A DNA stretch of 64,000 nt from DATFDN01 sp963818885 (GTDB lineage Bacteria; Pseudomonadota; Alphaproteobacteria; Acetobacterales; Acetobacteraceae): the NCBI GenBank assembly GCA_963818885.1, contig CAWFTP010000001.1:186001-250000 (forward strand), in the 5' to 3' direction. Below the pieces are notes generated by a model. That model saw only the letters and a program-made list of their open reading frames with translations. It made no database searches and was not told the DNA's origin. Position numbers and translations under genes: made by a program. This document shows, one piece after another, positions 1 to 8,628 of the stretch. How positions within the stretch are numbered: position 1 is the first letter of the stretch; the number at the start of each line of letters is the position of its first letter.

Positions 1-55
1 GCAGCTTGGCTTCTATGTTGCCGTTGCCACCGCCACCATTCGGTCTGCGCGCCAT
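1..55 (-). CDS. Possible start of type I restriction-modification methylase subunit (HsdM), cut by window edge
   Basis: Reading leftward from an ATG at 55, the 18 visible codons give MARRPNGGGGNGNIEAKL. Many HsdM-type N6-adenine methylase subunits begin with a similar basic, Asn/Gly-rich stretch followed by an E-A-x-L segment. An AAGGAG ribosome binding site lies about 8 bases upstream (complement of 62-67). Everything past the first 18 residues is outside the window, so no catalytic motif can be checked. The assignment rests on the N-terminal pattern only. Confidence 0.4.
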   Translation of the reverse strand, partial: MARRPNGGGGNGNIEAKL

Positions 56-109
56 AGCACTGTCTCCTTGCTGGCTGGAAAGACCGTACCACAAATGGGA
101 GAGCTTATA

Positions 110-141
110 TTACCCCTCCGCCCCTGGGGGCGGAGGGGTAA
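110..141. repeat. Perfect 15-bp palindrome with 2-base loop
   Basis: The arms 110-124 and 127-141 are exact reverse complements (TTACCCCTCCGCCCC), separated by TG. It lies between the putative hsdM start and the end of the PEP-CTERM gene. It resembles the other C/G-rich intergenic palindromes of this window, such as 21177-21272. It could act as a REP-like element. It lies just downstream of the PEP-CTERM stop on the minus strand, so it could also be that gene's terminator, although no T-run follows. Confidence 0.6.
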
Positions 142-220
142 GGGGAGGTGGGGGAAGCACGAACGTCGGGTGCGTGGCGCGGGGCCGACGCGGCGAGGTG
201 CCGTGCTGGGCGCGGCCGGG

Positions 221-1050
221 CTAAGCGGCCTTGCGGCGGACCAGGCCGAGACCGAGCAGGCCGGAGACCAGCAGGGCGAGGCTGGCGGGCTCGGGGACGG
301 GTGGCGGGGGAGACGACAGCTCCGTGATCACGACCGAGCCATCGCCGAGGGCGTTCGCGACGCCGATCAGCGGGTTCAGGCCGGCGTCGAAGTTGCTGCC
401 TCCGAAACCGCCTTGAAGGGGGGAGACTGGCCACCGCCGAAGCCGCCGCCGCCGCCGCCGCCAAGGAAGCCGCCGCCACCGCCGCCGCCAAGGCCGCCGT
501 TGCCGCCAACGAGGCCACCCTGGCCGCCCGCGCCGCCGGTGATGAAGGAGGAGCCACCACCGCCACTACTACCGGCACCGCCGTCGACGAGCAGCCCGCC
601 GCCGCCGCCGCCATCTCCGCCCTTGCCATTCGCGGGGAAGTTGACGGGGACGACGCCACCCGCACCGCCAGGGAACTGGCCACCACCTCCGCCGCCGCCC
701 GCGATCACCAGCGGCGTGATGCCCGGTCCGACCACGAAGCTGCCGCCGCCGCTGCCGCCGCCGGCGACGTCGCTGAAACCGAAGTCGCCCGTGGCGCCGA
801 CCAGGATGGTCAGCGCCTCGGTGCTGGCGAAGGTGAATGTGCCCGCGACCACGGCGCCCACGCCCCCGGAGACCCCGAGGCCGTCGAAGGCCCCGCCGCC
901 GCCGCCGCCGCCGGTGGCCACGATGTCGTAGGTGCCGGGCGCCAGCGTCGGGGTGTAGAAACCGGGCGCGGTGAAGTCGAACAGCGGCGCCGCTGTTGCG
1001 GTCGCGGCGGTAAGCGCGACCATCGCGGCCGTCGTGGTGAATAGTTTCAT
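221..1050 (-). CDS. Glycine-rich PEP-CTERM sorting domain protein (frameshifted)
   Basis: The start ATG at 1050 has a GGAGG site 6 bases upstream and opens a signal peptide (MKLFTTTAAMVALTAATATA). A long extracellular body follows, rich in Gly runs. The frame stays open to 376. Shifting by one base near the G-run at 417-424 continues a sensible protein (GGSNFDAGLNPLIGVANALG). It ends in a textbook PEP-CTERM tail: PVPEPASLALL, a hydrophobic helix, then VRRKAA and a TAG at 221-223. PEP-CTERM proteins are secreted and processed by an exosortase, but no exosortase gene is visible here. The frameshift sits in a homopolymer and is probably a sequencing error. About 276 residues if repaired. The body has no recognised catalytic domain. 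Confidence 0.75.
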
Positions 1051-1289
1051 GGCGTTCCTCCATAATCCGATATCACGGAAGCTTGGCGCGCTTCCGCCGC
1101 CGCCGCGTCCCCCGATCGGAGGATGCGGCGGCTTGGGAAACCGGAGATTCGGGACGATCACGAGGTCGTTACTAGCCGAGGCGCGGCGATCCCGCCGGGC
1201 GCGGCGCGGGGCCGGAAGGAACCGGGTCCGCACGACCGCCACCGGGTAGCGCCTTCGCGCTTTTCCCCGCCGCATGATACTGCAGGGTT

Positions 1290-2523
1290 ATGACGGATCG
1301 GCTCGATGTCGCGGTCTGTGTCGTCGGCGCCGGGCCGGTCGGCGGCACCCTCGCCTGCCGTCTTGGCGCATCGGGCATCAGCACCGCCGTCATCGACCGC
1401 GCGCCGCTGCCGCCGATGGAGCATCCGGCGTTCGACGGCCGCGCCTACGCCGTCGCCGCCGGCTCCCGCCGCCTGTTGGAAGATGCCGGACTATGGGAAC
1501 GCCTCGCCGCCGGCGCCTGCCCGATCCTCGACATCAGGGTGAGCGACGGGCGGCTGGGCCGGCGGGCCTCGCCGCTGTTCCTGCATTTCGACCATAGCGG
1601 CGCCGGCGAGGCCGCCGGCCCGTTCGGCTTCATGGTTGAGGCGCGCGCCCTGCGGGTTTCGCTCAACGCCCATTTCGCGACGCTGCCCGCGCTGCGCGTC
1701 TTCGCGCCCGCCAAGGCAGACGTTGAGCGCACCCAAGCCGGCGCCACGGTGCGCATCGAGGGCGGGCCCACGATCGCCTGCCGCCTAGTCGTCGCTGCCG
1801 AGGGCCGCGAACTCGCCGCTGCGGGAGGCCGCCCGCATCCCGGTGACCCGCCTGCCTTACTCCCAAACCGGCATCGTCAGCGCGGTAGTCCACGAGCGTT
1901 CGCACCACAATGTCGCGCTCGAGCACTTCCTGCCCGCCGGTCCGTTCGCGCAACTGCCGATGGCGGCAAGTCCGGACGCCGAGGCGGGCGGCGCAGCCAA
2001 CCTCTCCGCCATCGTCTGGACCGAGCGCACGCCGGCCGCGCGGCGCTTCCTCGCGCTCGGCGATGCGGCATTCGGCGCCGCTATTGCGCGCCGGCTCGGC
2101 GATCATCTCGGCGCCGTCCGCCCGGTCGGGAGGCGATGGAGCTATTCGCTCTCCGCCATGCACGCGCACCGCTACACGGACACCCGCCTCGCGCTGGTGG
2201 GCGATGCCGCGCACGGCATCCACCCAATCGCCGGCCAGGGCCTCAACCTGGGCTTCCGCGACGTGATCGCGCTCGCCGACCTCGTGATCGACGCGTACGA
2301 CGCCGGCGAGGATGTCGGCGCCCCTGGCCTGCTCGCCCGCTATCAGCGCCGCCGCCGCCCCGCCAATTTGATGATGCTGGCGGCGACCGACGGGCTCGAC
2401 CGTCTCTTCAGCAACGACAGCCGGCTGCTGCGGCTGGCGCGCGACGTCGGCATCGCCGCGGTCAATCGCACGCCACCGCTCAAGCGCGCGTTCATGCGCC
2501 TGGCGATGGGACTCCCCGGGTGA
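1290..2523 (+). CDS. FAD-dependent monooxygenase, UbiH/UbiF/VisC-like (frameshifted)
   Basis: Class A flavoprotein hydroxylase of the type that adds hydroxyl groups to the ubiquinone ring. The N-terminus has the FAD dinucleotide fold (VVGAGPVGGTLACRLGASG), then an EARALR segment. The C-terminal half carries the second FAD motif (LALVGDAAHGIHPIAGQGLN) followed by GFRDVIALADL, both typical of UbiH-family enzymes. The first frame runs from ATG 1290. Homology jumps one frame at about 1811-1822, near A-E-G-R-E-L, and continues to the TGA at 2521-2523. Repaired length is about 410 residues, normal for the family. The exact ring position modified cannot be told from sequence. The frameshift may be a sequencing error. 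Confidence 0.8.
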
Positions 2524-2585
2524 GCCGTTGCCGCCTGCCGGACCGGGTGTTAGCCGTTCCCCATTGAACGGGAACGGGGGTTGGC

Positions 2586-3896
2586 ATGCTCACACGACGC
2601 GGTTCCTTCGGCCTCGGCGCCGGCCTCCTCGCGGCGGCCTCGATGCAGTCCCGTTCCCGCGCTGCGGACGAGCCGAAACTCCCGATCGAGAAGGGCGCCC
2701 AGCTTCATGTGCTGCGACCGGCGAAATACATCGACGCCGACGAGACCATCTTCCGCGACAACACCAAGCGGTTCACTGAGCAAACCGGCGTTCCCGTCCG
2801 CGTCGACTTCCTCAACTGGCCGGACATGCCGGCGCAGACGGCCGTCGCGGCCAACACCGGCGCGGGACCCGACATCATCATCGCTTTCGGCCCCGACCCA
2901 CACCTCTTCATCAGCAAGACGATCGAGCTGACCGATCTCGCCGACGATCTCGGCTCGCGTTACGGCGGCTGGTATTCGCTCGCCGAGCTGTACGGAAAGA
3001 AGTGGCAGACGAACCAGTGGATTGGGCTGCCGATGGGCGGCACCACCGGGCCATGCGTCTACCGCATCTCCTGGGTCAAGGAGGCCGGCTACGACAAGAT
3101 CCCCGACGATCTGAACGAGTTCCTCAAGCTCTCGCAGAGCCTCAAGAAGATCGGCCATCCGACCGGCTTCGCGCTGAGCCACGCGGTGGGTGACGCGCCC
3201 GGCTTCGCGAACTGGCTGCTATGGTCGCACGGCGCCTATCTGGTCGACGAGAATGGCAAGGTCGCGCTCGATTCGAAGGAGACGCGCCAAGCGGTCGACT
3301 ACGCGCGCGAGTTCTACCCGACCATGATCTCCGGCACGATGGGCTGGGATGGTGCAAGCAATAACAAGGCATTCGCCGCGGGGCAGATCGCGCTGACGCA
3401 GAACGGCGTGTCGATCTACTACTTCCTGAAGAACGCCAAGGATCCGAAGCTGAACGACATGGCGAAGGACACCGACCACGCGGTCATGCCGATCGGCGCC
3501 GCCGGCGCCGCGCCGGAGTCCGCGCTCACCCTCAACGCGATGGTGTTCAAATACAGCAAGTATCCGAACGCGGCAAAGGAATACCTGCGCTTCATGATGG
3601 AGCAGCCGCAGTACGAGCCGTGGCTGACCGGCTGTCTCGGCTACTGGTCCCAGCCGCTGAAGGCCTATGCGGCGAGTCCGGTGTGGACCTCCGACCCCAA
3701 GCTCGGCCCGTACCGCGACGCGATGGCGACGCCCTATTACGAGGGCTACAAGGGCCCGGTCACCGCCGCCACCGGCGCGGTGCTGGAGAACTGGGTGCTG
3801 GTGGACATGTTCGCCAAGGCCGTCACCGGCGCCGCCTCGCCGGAGACCGCGATCAACGACGCGGTAAGGGCGGCGAAGCGGTACTACAAAGCGTAG
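2586..3896 (+). CDS. ABC transporter extracellular solute-binding protein, family 1
   Basis: A 436-residue periplasmic binding protein. The N-terminus (MLTRRGSFGLGAGLLAAASM) has a twin-arginine followed by a hydrophobic stretch, so Tat export is likely. The mature part has the family-1 pattern: a segment with FTEQTGVPVRVDFLNWPDM, then ANTGAGPDIIIAFGPDPHLF, and a C-terminal GPVTAATGAVLENWVL. This is the fold used for sugars, oligosaccharides or glycerol-3-phosphate. No permease or ATPase gene adjoins it, so it is an orphan component and its ligand cannot be named. It is followed after 22 bases by a VOC protein. Intact. Confidence 0.82.
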   Translation: MLTRRGSFGLGAGLLAAASMQSRSRAADEPKLPIEKGAQLHVLRPAKYIDADETIFRDNTKRFTEQTGVPVRVDFLNWPDMPAQTAVAANTGAGPDIIIAFGPDPHLFISKTIELTDLADDLGSRYGGWYSLAELYGKKWQTNQWIGLPMGGTTGPCVYRISWVKEAGYDKIPDDLNEFLKLSQSLKKIGHPTGFALSHAVGDAPGFANWLLWSHGAYLVDENGKVALDSKETRQAVDYAREFYPTMISGTMGWDGASNNKAFAAGQIALTQNGVSIYYFLKNAKDPKLNDMAKDTDHAVMPIGAAGAAPESALTLNAMVFKYSKYPNAAKEYLRFMMEQPQYEPWLTGCLGYWSQPLKAYAASPVWTSDPKLGPYRDAMATPYYEGYKGPVTAATGAVLENWVLVDMFAKAVTGAASPETAINDAVRAAKRYYKA

Positions 3897-3918
3897 CGAT
3901 CACAGGAGGGCGCACAGC

Positions 3919-4467
3919 ATGAACCCAGCAGCGATCGCCGGCATGAATCGGCCCAACGGCCTCCCGTTCCGGATCGGCAAGATCGGTCACGTCGCGCTGC
4001 GCGTGAGCGACCTCGAGCACTCGGCCCGCTTCTACACCCAGGTCCTCGGCTTCCGCGTCTCCGACGTCTACGAGAGCGATATGATGCCAGGCGGCGTCGT
4101 GTTCATGCGCTGCAACACCGACCATCACGGCATCGCCCTGTTCCGCGCGGAAGGCGAGGCGGGCGCCGGCCTGCACCACATCGCCTTCGAGGTCGCCACA
4201 CTCGAAGAGGTCCTCCGCGCTCGCGAGCACCTGCGCGCCAATGACGTGCTGGTCGACTTCGAGGGCCGCCGGCGCGCCGGCTGCCAGATCGCCGTCGAGT
4301 TCCGCGACCCCGATGGCCACAGCCTGGAGATCTACTGGAACATCGACCAGGTCGGCAGCGACGGCCGCGCCCGGCCGGCCTCCGAGTGGAAGGCGGCGGA
4401 CACGCTGGAGAAGGCGATCGCCGACCCGGTGCGCGGCCAGGACACCACCCTCGCGCAACGAGGCTGA
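3919..4467 (+). CDS. VOC (glyoxalase/extradiol dioxygenase-fold) protein
   Basis: A 182-residue protein of the vicinal oxygen chelate superfamily. Candidate metal ligands are the His in GHVALRVSDLEHSARFY, the His pair in GLHHIAFEV and the Glu in GHSLEIYWN, in the order used by extradiol dioxygenases and glyoxalases. The chosen ATG has AGGAGG 10 bases upstream. A second in-frame ATG at 3943 would remove eight residues. The length suits a single two-module VOC unit with a C-terminal extension. It may be co-transcribed with the upstream solute-binding protein. The substrate cannot be deduced. Confidence 0.78.
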   Translation: MNPAAIAGMNRPNGLPFRIGKIGHVALRVSDLEHSARFYTQVLGFRVSDVYESDMMPGGVVFMRCNTDHHGIALFRAEGEAGAGLHHIAFEVATLEEVLRAREHLRANDVLVDFEGRRRAGCQIAVEFRDPDGHSLEIYWNIDQVGSDGRARPASEWKAADTLEKAIADPVRGQDTTLAQRG

Positions 4468-4500
4468 CGCAGCCGCCGCGCCCGTGATAGTTCCTGGCGC

Positions 4501-5274
4501 ATGGGCTATTGGGGCAAGATCATCGGTGGCGCCGCCGGGCTGATCATGGGCGGGCCGGCCGGCGCGGTGTTCGGCGCCGCGCTCGGTCATGCCGCCGACA
4601 GCGGTTCCCTCTCCTTCGGCGGCGGCACCAACGCGGTGCTGAGCCCCGCGCGGCTCGCCGCCCTGCTCGGGCGCAAGGACCAGGTCTTCGCGATCGGCGT
4701 CGTCGTGCTCGCCGCCAAGCTCGCCAAATGCGACGGCCCGGTCCGGCGCGCCGAGATCGACGCCTTCAAGCGCCAGTTCCGCATCCCGCCCGAGGCTATG
4801 CGCGACATCGCCCGGCTGTTCGATCAGGCGCGCAACTCCGCCGACGGGTATCGCGAATACGCGATGCAGCTCGGCGAGAGCTTCTCCGACAATCTGGGCA
4901 TGCTGGAGGACGTCCTCGCCTCGCTGTTCCTGATCGCCCAGGCGGACGGGCCGGTGAACCAGGTCGAGCACGACTACCTCTCCCACGTCCACGCCGCCTT
5001 CGGCCTCGACCAGGAGGCCTGGGACCGCGCGCGCGGCGCCGCGCCGCGCCGGCCCTACAGCGCCGAGGAGGGCGATCCCTATCTCGTGCTCGGCGTCCGC
5101 CGCTCGGCGACTGGGGTCGAGCTGCACGAAGCCTGGAAGCGGCTGATGCGGGAGAACCATCCCGACAGCCTGCTCGCGCGCGGGGTGCCGCAGGAGTTCA
5201 TCGCCCGCGCCAACGACAAGGTCGCGCGCATCAACGCCGCCTGGGACCGGATCAAGCGCGAGCGCCGGTTGTGA
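4501..5274 (+). CDS. djlA: DjlA-like co-chaperone (TerB and J domains)
   Basis: A 257-residue protein with three parts. A Gly-rich hydrophobic N-terminus (residues 1-30, IIGGAAGLIMGGPAGAVFGAA) probably anchors it in the membrane. A TerB-like helical domain spans about residues 60-160 (FAIGVVVLAAKLAKCDG and LFLIAQADGPVNQVE). A C-terminal J domain (about 195-257, from YLVLGVRRSATG) contains the HPD tripeptide in ENHPDSLLARG. This is the DjlA layout, in which the J domain stimulates DnaK. The last codons overlap the GTG start of the amidase gene by four bases, indicating coupled translation. Confidence 0.85.
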   Translation: MGYWGKIIGGAAGLIMGGPAGAVFGAALGHAADSGSLSFGGGTNAVLSPARLAALLGRKDQVFAIGVVVLAAKLAKCDGPVRRAEIDAFKRQFRIPPEAMRDIARLFDQARNSADGYREYAMQLGESFSDNLGMLEDVLASLFLIAQADGPVNQVEHDYLSHVHAAFGLDQEAWDRARGAAPRRPYSAEEGDPYLVLGVRRSATGVELHEAWKRLMRENHPDSLLARGVPQEFIARANDKVARINAAWDRIKRERRL

Positions 5275-6008
5275 GCCTCGTTGCCATCCGCGAGCTTCCC
5301 AGCCCGACCCACGAGGCCCGGCCGATCGGCGTGCCGATCGACATGCTGATCCTGCATTATACTGGCATGAATTCGGCCAAGGCCGCGCTTAACCGCCTGC
5401 GCGACCGGGAGGCGAAGGTCTCCTCGCACTACGTCGTGGACGAGGACGCGACGGTGTACCGCTTGGTGGCCGAGAAGCGGCGCGCGGCGCATGCCGGCGT
5501 CTCCTACTGGCGCGGCCACCGGGGGCTGAACGACCGCTCCATCGGGATCGAGATCGTCAACCCAGGCCACGAATGGGGCTATCGCGACTTTCCCGTCCTG
5601 CAGCTCGCCGTTGTCTGCGATCTCTGCCTCGAAGTCCTGTCGCGCCACCCGATCCCGCCGCGCAACGTGATCGCGCACAGCGACGTGGCGCCGGACCGCA
5701 AGCAGGATCCCGGCGAGCGGTTCGATTGGGAGGGCTTCGCCGCCAACGGCGTCGGCATCTGGCCGGAGGGCGTTCGCGACCTCGGCACCGGCGGCGCGGT
5801 ACGCGACGCCGCCAGCCTGCGCGACGTACGGCGCGCTCTGATTGAGATCGGCTACGACGTCGCCCCCGCCGGCCCGCTCGACCCCGCGCTCTCCGCCGTG
5901 TTGCGAGCGTTCCAGCGCCACTGGCGGCCAGAGATGGTCAACGGCCAGGCGGATGCGGGCACGCTCGCGCGGATTCAGGGAGTGGTGGGGCTGATAGGCG
6001 GGCGCTAA
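5271..6008 (+). CDS. N-acetylmuramoyl-L-alanine amidase (AmpD-like) with peptidoglycan-binding domain
   Basis: Amidase_2 family enzyme that cleaves the bond between N-acetylmuramic acid and L-Ala during peptidoglycan turnover. The frame is open from 4509, but the upstream part lies antisense-like over djlA. The GTG at 5271, overlapping the djlA stop, gives a 245-residue protein that starts like its homologues. Zinc ligands fit the His in LILHYTGM and the His in VIAHSDVAPDRKQDPG, with the Glu in SIGIEIVNPGHE. A PG_binding_1-like domain occupies about residues 185-245 (LREVRRALIEIGYDV region). No signal peptide is seen, so a cytoplasmic AmpD-type recycling role is most likely. The stop codon lies inside a duplicated segment (6000-6036). 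Confidence 0.85.
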   Translation: MSLVAIRELPSPTHEARPIGVPIDMLILHYTGMNSAKAALNRLRDREAKVSSHYVVDEDATVYRLVAEKRRAAHAGVSYWRGHRGLNDRSIGIEIVNPGHEWGYRDFPVLQLAVVCDLCLEVLSRHPIPPRNVIAHSDVAPDRKQDPGERFDWEGFAANGVGIWPEGVRDLGTGGAVRDAASLRDVRRALIEIGYDVAPAGPLDPALSAVLRAFQRHWRPEMVNGQADAGTLARIQGVVGLIGGR

Positions 6009-6102
6009 GATCTCGCAAATAAGTCTCCTCTCCCCCCGGGATCGACCGTTCCGTCTGGCCCTTCTGGGCGCTAAGATCTCGCAAATAAGTCTCCTCTCCC
6101 CC
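6000..6102. repeat. 37-bp direct duplication spanning the amidase stop codon
   Basis: The sequence at 6000-6036, from GGGCGCTAAGATCTCGCAAA into a C-run, is repeated exactly at 6066-6102, 66 bases downstream. The first copy includes the TAA stop of the amidase gene. The second copy runs into a hairpin (about 6093-6121) of the CCTCTCC...GGAGAGG type seen in other spacers of this window. The arrangement suggests insertion or partial duplication of an intergenic repeat at the gene's 3' end. Confidence 0.7.
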
Positions 6103-6447
6103 GCATCGCGGGGTGGAGAGGCGGGGTGACGGGGTGCCGCTAAACCATCCCCGCTGCGAGTTCGGGAACCGCCGTCCCTGGTGGCCCCTCGATCGCGGCG
6201 GTGAGAAAGACGCCGACGTGTAGATCACCCTCTCGGGGAGGGACCAATCAAACGCGGCCGTGTGGGAGAAATCACATCCATGGAAACATGCTCGAGAAGA
6301 AGAATTGAACCGGATAGGCGGCATCGAGACTGATATTGGATTCCGGCATCAAGCCAAGGTGATCCCAGTCAGCGGAGGAGCCCGAGGTTTCCACGCTGCC
6401 TGAGGCGATAAACTCCTCGGAGACAGCGTCGAGGGGCGAAGAACGAT
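6103..6447. other. Spacer without a convincing gene
   Basis: Between the duplicated repeat and the LpxR-like gene there are about 345 bases. The left part is GC-rich and holds repeat debris, including CTCTCCCC-type and CCTCTCGGGGAGGG arms. From about 6250 the base composition drops and stays lower through the next gene. A 64-codon minus-strand frame (6272-6466) exists but resembles nothing I recognise and would overlap the LpxR-like start. The promoter of the LpxR-like gene must lie here, but I cannot place its boxes with confidence. Confidence 0.5.
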
Positions 6448-7497
6448 ATGCCATCAAGCACGGCATTGTGGCACAGGAGCTCCACGTTACTCGCGTGCAT
6501 TACAGCGGCCGGACTCCTGAATGCGCCGATCCGTACGCTCGCCGCCGACACGGTGCCGCCAGCAGACACGAGCCGTCTATTTGGGGCGCAAATTGAGAAC
6601 AATTCTATCATCTCTCCCAAGAATACCGACGCCTACTACACGAGCGGAGAGCAACTCGGGTTCGTCTCGGGCACACAAGACGTACCCGGGCTCCTTCAGC
6701 GTTTTGCCAACGGTCTGTTCGGTCCTGGTCGACAGCGCCTGACCTTCAATCTGACGCAGGGAATTTTTACTCCTTGGTTCGACCATCTCTACGCGCCCCT
6801 GCCCGGTGACCGGCCCTATGCCGGTGTTCTTCTGGGAACATTCGGACTGAACCATGATACGGTGGCCACACGGACAATCCTCTCGCTTGGAATGGGAGTG
6901 GTCGGCCCCAATGCTCTAGCCGAGCAGGTGCAGAACGGTTGGCATCAGATTATTGGCGCTCCCCCGGCAAACGGCTGGGGAACGCAGCTCAGGAATGAGC
7001 CGGCATTCGAGATCACGGTGTCACGAACCTGGCGCATCGGCTTGGGGAACCGCAAAGGACCGCTCGCCTTTGATGTGCTGCCACAAGCGATGCTGGGTGG
7101 CGGCAACGTCCGGGTCTATGGCCTGGCCGGAGCAACCTTGCGCCTGGGCCAAGGCCTGGAGAGCGACTTTGGCGCGCCGCGCATACTGCCAGGGTTATCC
7201 GGTGGTGATGCCTATACGTGGCCTGGGTACGCGGCATGGTATGTATTCGTTGGGGCGGACGCGCAGGCCGTTGCACATGATATCACGCTGGACGGCAACA
7301 CTTTTGTGCCGGGGCCCGCAGTGGGCAATGCGAGCGTGCGGCGATTGCCCGGGATCGCCGAGATGCAGGCGGGCTTCGCGATCCTCACGAGATGGGGCCG
7401 AGTGACGTTCACGAACGTTTTTCAGACGCCGGAATTTGCACATCAGCGAGGCGGACTGTTCGGGTTTAGCAGCCTGTCGTTTTCGGCGAGGTTTTAA
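6448..7497 (+). CDS. LpxR-like outer membrane lipid A 3'-O-deacylase family protein (DUF2219)
   Basis: A 349-residue protein with a signal peptide (to about residue 33, ending LNAPIRTLAA) and the pattern of the LpxR family, outer-membrane barrels that remove the 3'-acyloxyacyl chain of lipid A. Diagnostic segments are YYTSGEQLGFVSG, DRPYAGVLLGTFGLN, EQVQNGWHQIIGAPP and NGWGTQLRNEP. The last residues (SSLSFSARF) end in an aromatic residue, as outer-membrane barrels do. Of the catalytic residues known in Salmonella LpxR, the Asn, Thr and His equivalents are present, but the Asp after the Asn is Asn here (IENNSI). Base composition is clearly less GC-rich than in the neighbours, suggesting transfer. 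Whether the activity is retained is open. Confidence 0.75.
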   Translation: MPSSTALWHRSSTLLACITAAGLLNAPIRTLAADTVPPADTSRLFGAQIENNSIISPKNTDAYYTSGEQLGFVSGTQDVPGLLQRFANGLFGPGRQRLTFNLTQGIFTPWFDHLYAPLPGDRPYAGVLLGTFGLNHDTVATRTILSLGMGVVGPNALAEQVQNGWHQIIGAPPANGWGTQLRNEPAFEITVSRTWRIGLGNRKGPLAFDVLPQAMLGGGNVRVYGLAGATLRLGQGLESDFGAPRILPGLSGGDAYTWPGYAAWYVFVGADAQAVAHDITLDGNTFVPGPAVGNASVRRLPGIAEMQAGFAILTRWGRVTFTNVFQTPEFAHQRGGLFGFSSLSFSARF

Positions 7498-7507
7498 CCG
7501 GCTCGCC
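7485..7507. terminator. Possible bidirectional terminator hairpin
   Basis: GGCGAG (7485-7490) pairs with CTCGCC (7502-7507) around a loop containing TTTT. It lies at the end of the plus-strand LpxR-like gene and just before the end of the convergent minus-strand gene, where a shared terminator would be expected. The stem is short and no clear T-run follows on either strand. Confidence 0.35.
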
Positions 7508-7530
7508 CCGCATTCATAGGGTACTGGGAC

Positions 7531-8624
7531 TTATCGAGGCGCAACCCGCCAGATAGTGCCGTTCCCGTCCTCGGTTACGAGCAGCGCACCGTCCGCCGCC
7601 ACCGCCACATCCACCGGCCGGCCCCACACGGTCGAGTCCGACAACACGAAGCCCGTCATGAAGTCCTGGTACTCGCCGCTCGCCCGCCCGCCCTTCACCG
7701 GCAGCCGCACCACCTTGTAGCCGGTACGCGGCGCCCGGTTCCACGACCCGTGCAGCGCCACGAATGCGCCGCGCCATTCTGGCGGGAACAGGGTGCGGTC
7801 GTAAAATGCGATGCCGAGCGGCGCGGAGTGGGCTTCGATCAGCACGTCGGGGACGATCGCCTTGTCCGCGAGGTCCGGTCGCTGTTGCGCTGCCCGCTTG
7901 TCAGGGTGGGGGCCGATGTAGAACCAGGGCCAACCGTAGAACCCGCCCTCGATGAGATGCGTCGCTTAGTCGGGCGGCAAATTGTCGCCGAGCCCATCGC
8001 GCTCGTTGGTCGCGCACCATACCGCGCCGTCTTTCGGCTCGACAGCGAGGCCGGAGCAGTTGCGCAAGCCTTGCGCGAACGAGTGCAGCCCACCGGCGCC
8101 CTCCGGACGGAACCACAGCACCGCCGCCCGTTCGGTCTCAGCGCCCCAGGCGGCGCCGAGGCCGTGCTTCGCCTGCCACGCCGCGATACCACCGGGCGGC
8201 GTGCCACGCATTCCTTGCGCGACGTTGCTCGCCGATCCCACCGAGACGAACAGCCGCGAGCGGTCCGGCGCACGCTGCCCGTCCGGGGTGAAGCGCAGCA
8301 CCCGCCCGGCGCCGCCCTCGGCGACAAAGATGCTGCCGTCCGGCGCGCGGCGGATGGCGCGCGGCTGGTCCAGTCCCTCGGCCCAGAGCGAGACAGTGAA
8401 GCCCGGCGGCACGTGCGGTAGTGCCCCGCGCGGGCGCGCCACCACCTTGGCGGCGTCGGCAACGCTCTGGGAGGCATAGGGCGCCGGCAGGTCGGCCGCG
8501 TTGATGTGGTGCATCACTCCGGGGCATCGCCTCGCCAGCCGCCCGAAGCGGCCGGATCGGCGGCCGCCCTCTGCGCGTGGGCGATCAGCAGGGCGAGACC
8601 AGCGGCAAGGAGAAGCGGGCGCAT
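7531..8624 (-). pseudogene. PQQ-dependent sugar/L-sorbosone dehydrogenase-like protein, interrupted
   Basis: A secreted beta-propeller dehydrogenase of the sorbosone/soluble glucose dehydrogenase family. The ATG at 8624 opens a signal peptide (MRPLLLAAGLALLIAHAQ). A one-base shift at about 8519-8526 brings in the conserved body: MHHINAADLPAPYAS, PPGFTVSLWAEGLDQPRAI, RLFVSVGSASNV, then GFYGWPWFYIG and GAFVALHGSWNRAPRTGYKV. An in-frame TAA at 7966-7968 replaces the Tyr usually found just before the GGFYGWPW segment. The stretch between GRVLRF and TPDGQ is also about 80 residues shorter than I expect for the family, so an internal deletion is likely. Either the gene is decaying or the sequence carries errors. 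It directly follows phosphoketolase on the same strand. Confidence 0.7.
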
Positions 8625-8628
8625 CGCC

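Noticed and set aside
68..931. Long proline-rich open frame (287 codons) on the plus strand
   Set aside because: It is the antisense of the glycine-rich PEP-CTERM gene; Gly codons read as Pro on the other strand. It has no start context and no family features.
4509..5270. Upstream extension of the amidase open frame
   Set aside because: It lies over djlA in another frame, is Arg-rich, and the amidase fold starts only after the GTG at 5271.
6272..6466. 64-codon minus-strand frame before the LpxR-like gene
   Set aside because: No homology, no clear ribosome binding site, and it overlaps the start of the LpxR-like gene.
7966..7968. Stop-codon recoding in the sorbosone dehydrogenase-like gene
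   Set aside because: The codon is TAA, which is not used for selenocysteine or pyrrolysine, and the gene has other defects.
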